From assembly GCA_036494675.1 (NCBI GenBank), contig DASXOA010000150.1, positions 1 through 14,104 on the forward strand: a stretch of DNA of 14,104 nt. The letters run 5' to 3'. The stretch is from Rugosimonospora sp036494675 (GTDB taxonomy: Bacteria > Actinomycetota > Actinomycetes > Mycobacteriales > Micromonosporaceae). The stretch's first letter is position 1; the number at the start of each line of letters is the position of its first letter. The notes below the pieces were generated by a model. The model did no database searches, was not told the DNA's origin, and saw only the letters and a program-made list of their open reading frames with translations. The translations under genes and the position numbers were made by a program. Below, piece by piece: positions 14,000 through 14,104 of the stretch.

Positions 14000-14104
14000 C
14001 TACCCCGCGCTCGCCTGGTCGAACTCCTCCTGTACGGCGATGATGCTCGTCGCGTTGCCGCGGATCCACTCGAACAGACTCGCCAGCGGCTCGCTGGTCC
14101 CCCG
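14000..14104 (-). CDS. C-terminal end of an unrecognised gene, cut by the window edge
   Basis: On the minus strand an open frame enters from the right edge and ends with TAG at 14002-14000, giving 34 residues ending in EEFDQASAG. The stretch has the high third-position G/C content of real genes here and a normal amino acid mix (FEWIRGNATS, then IIAVQEEFD), probably an amphipathic C-terminal helix. Its stop lies eight bases from the methyltransferase remnant's stop, in convergent orientation. The family is not recognised, and too little is present to name a function. Confidence 0.45.
   Translation of the reverse strand, partial: RGTSEPLASLFEWIRGNATSIIAVQEEFDQASAG

Noticed and set aside
1..14104. 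CRISPR arrays, tRNA or rRNA genes, insertion sequences, attachment sites
   Set aside because: No regularly spaced repeats, cloverleaf-like sequence, transposase motifs or terminal inverted repeats were found on reading both strands.

Overview
The window is very GC-rich, with strong G/C bias at third codon positions, GTG as well as ATG starts, AGGAG-type ribosome sites and short intergenic gaps. Together with a Tat-exported phospholipase C and actinobacterial-looking families, this points to a mycelial actinomycete chromosome, perhaps Micromonosporaceae or a relative. The family-level placement is inference only. No tRNA, rRNA, CRISPR array, transposase or phage gene was seen.

Left part (20-4886, + strand): a tight four-gene catabolic operon encoding an alpha/beta hydrolase, an AMP-forming acyl-CoA synthetase, an enoyl-CoA hydratase and an FAD-dependent aromatic-type monooxygenase. 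Gaps are 43, 41 and about 7 bases. The set fits release or capture of an organic acid, CoA activation, hydration of the enoyl-CoA and ring hydroxylation, but the substrate cannot be read from the sequence. The operon may begin left of the window. A near-perfect 16-bp G/C hairpin (4897-4947) lies 10 bases after its last stop.

Centre (5078-8164): a 1028-residue modular protein. It has an N-terminal DUF4157 domain with an HELVH motif, a helical middle, a long glycine-rich hydrophobic segment, a Pro/Ala linker and a C-terminal domain with a GPDF...DVK signature like PD-(D/E)XK nucleases. This is the layout of an effector of extracellular contractile injection systems (eCIS) or of a polymorphic toxin. 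It stands alone here: no phage-tail-like structural gene and no recognisable immunity gene are in the window. It is the most interesting object in the window.

Right part: a Tat-exported phosphocholine-type phospholipase C (8334-10472) follows three 11-base-spaced units resembling a PhoP (Pho) box, so it is probably phosphate-controlled. Next is a two-gene unit (10595-11703) of a six-helix membrane protein and a small winged-helix regulator whose starts and stops overlap. It is preceded by a perfect ACTTTG-N5-CAAAGT palindrome that is a good candidate for its own operator. A phosphotransferase of the APH type (11713-12711) and an internally duplicated membrane protein (12765-13652) each have a TANNNT box 6-7 bases before the start codon, as in leaderless actinobacterial genes. 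The window ends with a methyltransferase remnant truncated at both ends (about 13663-13992) and the last 34 codons of an unrecognised gene on the minus strand (14000-14104).
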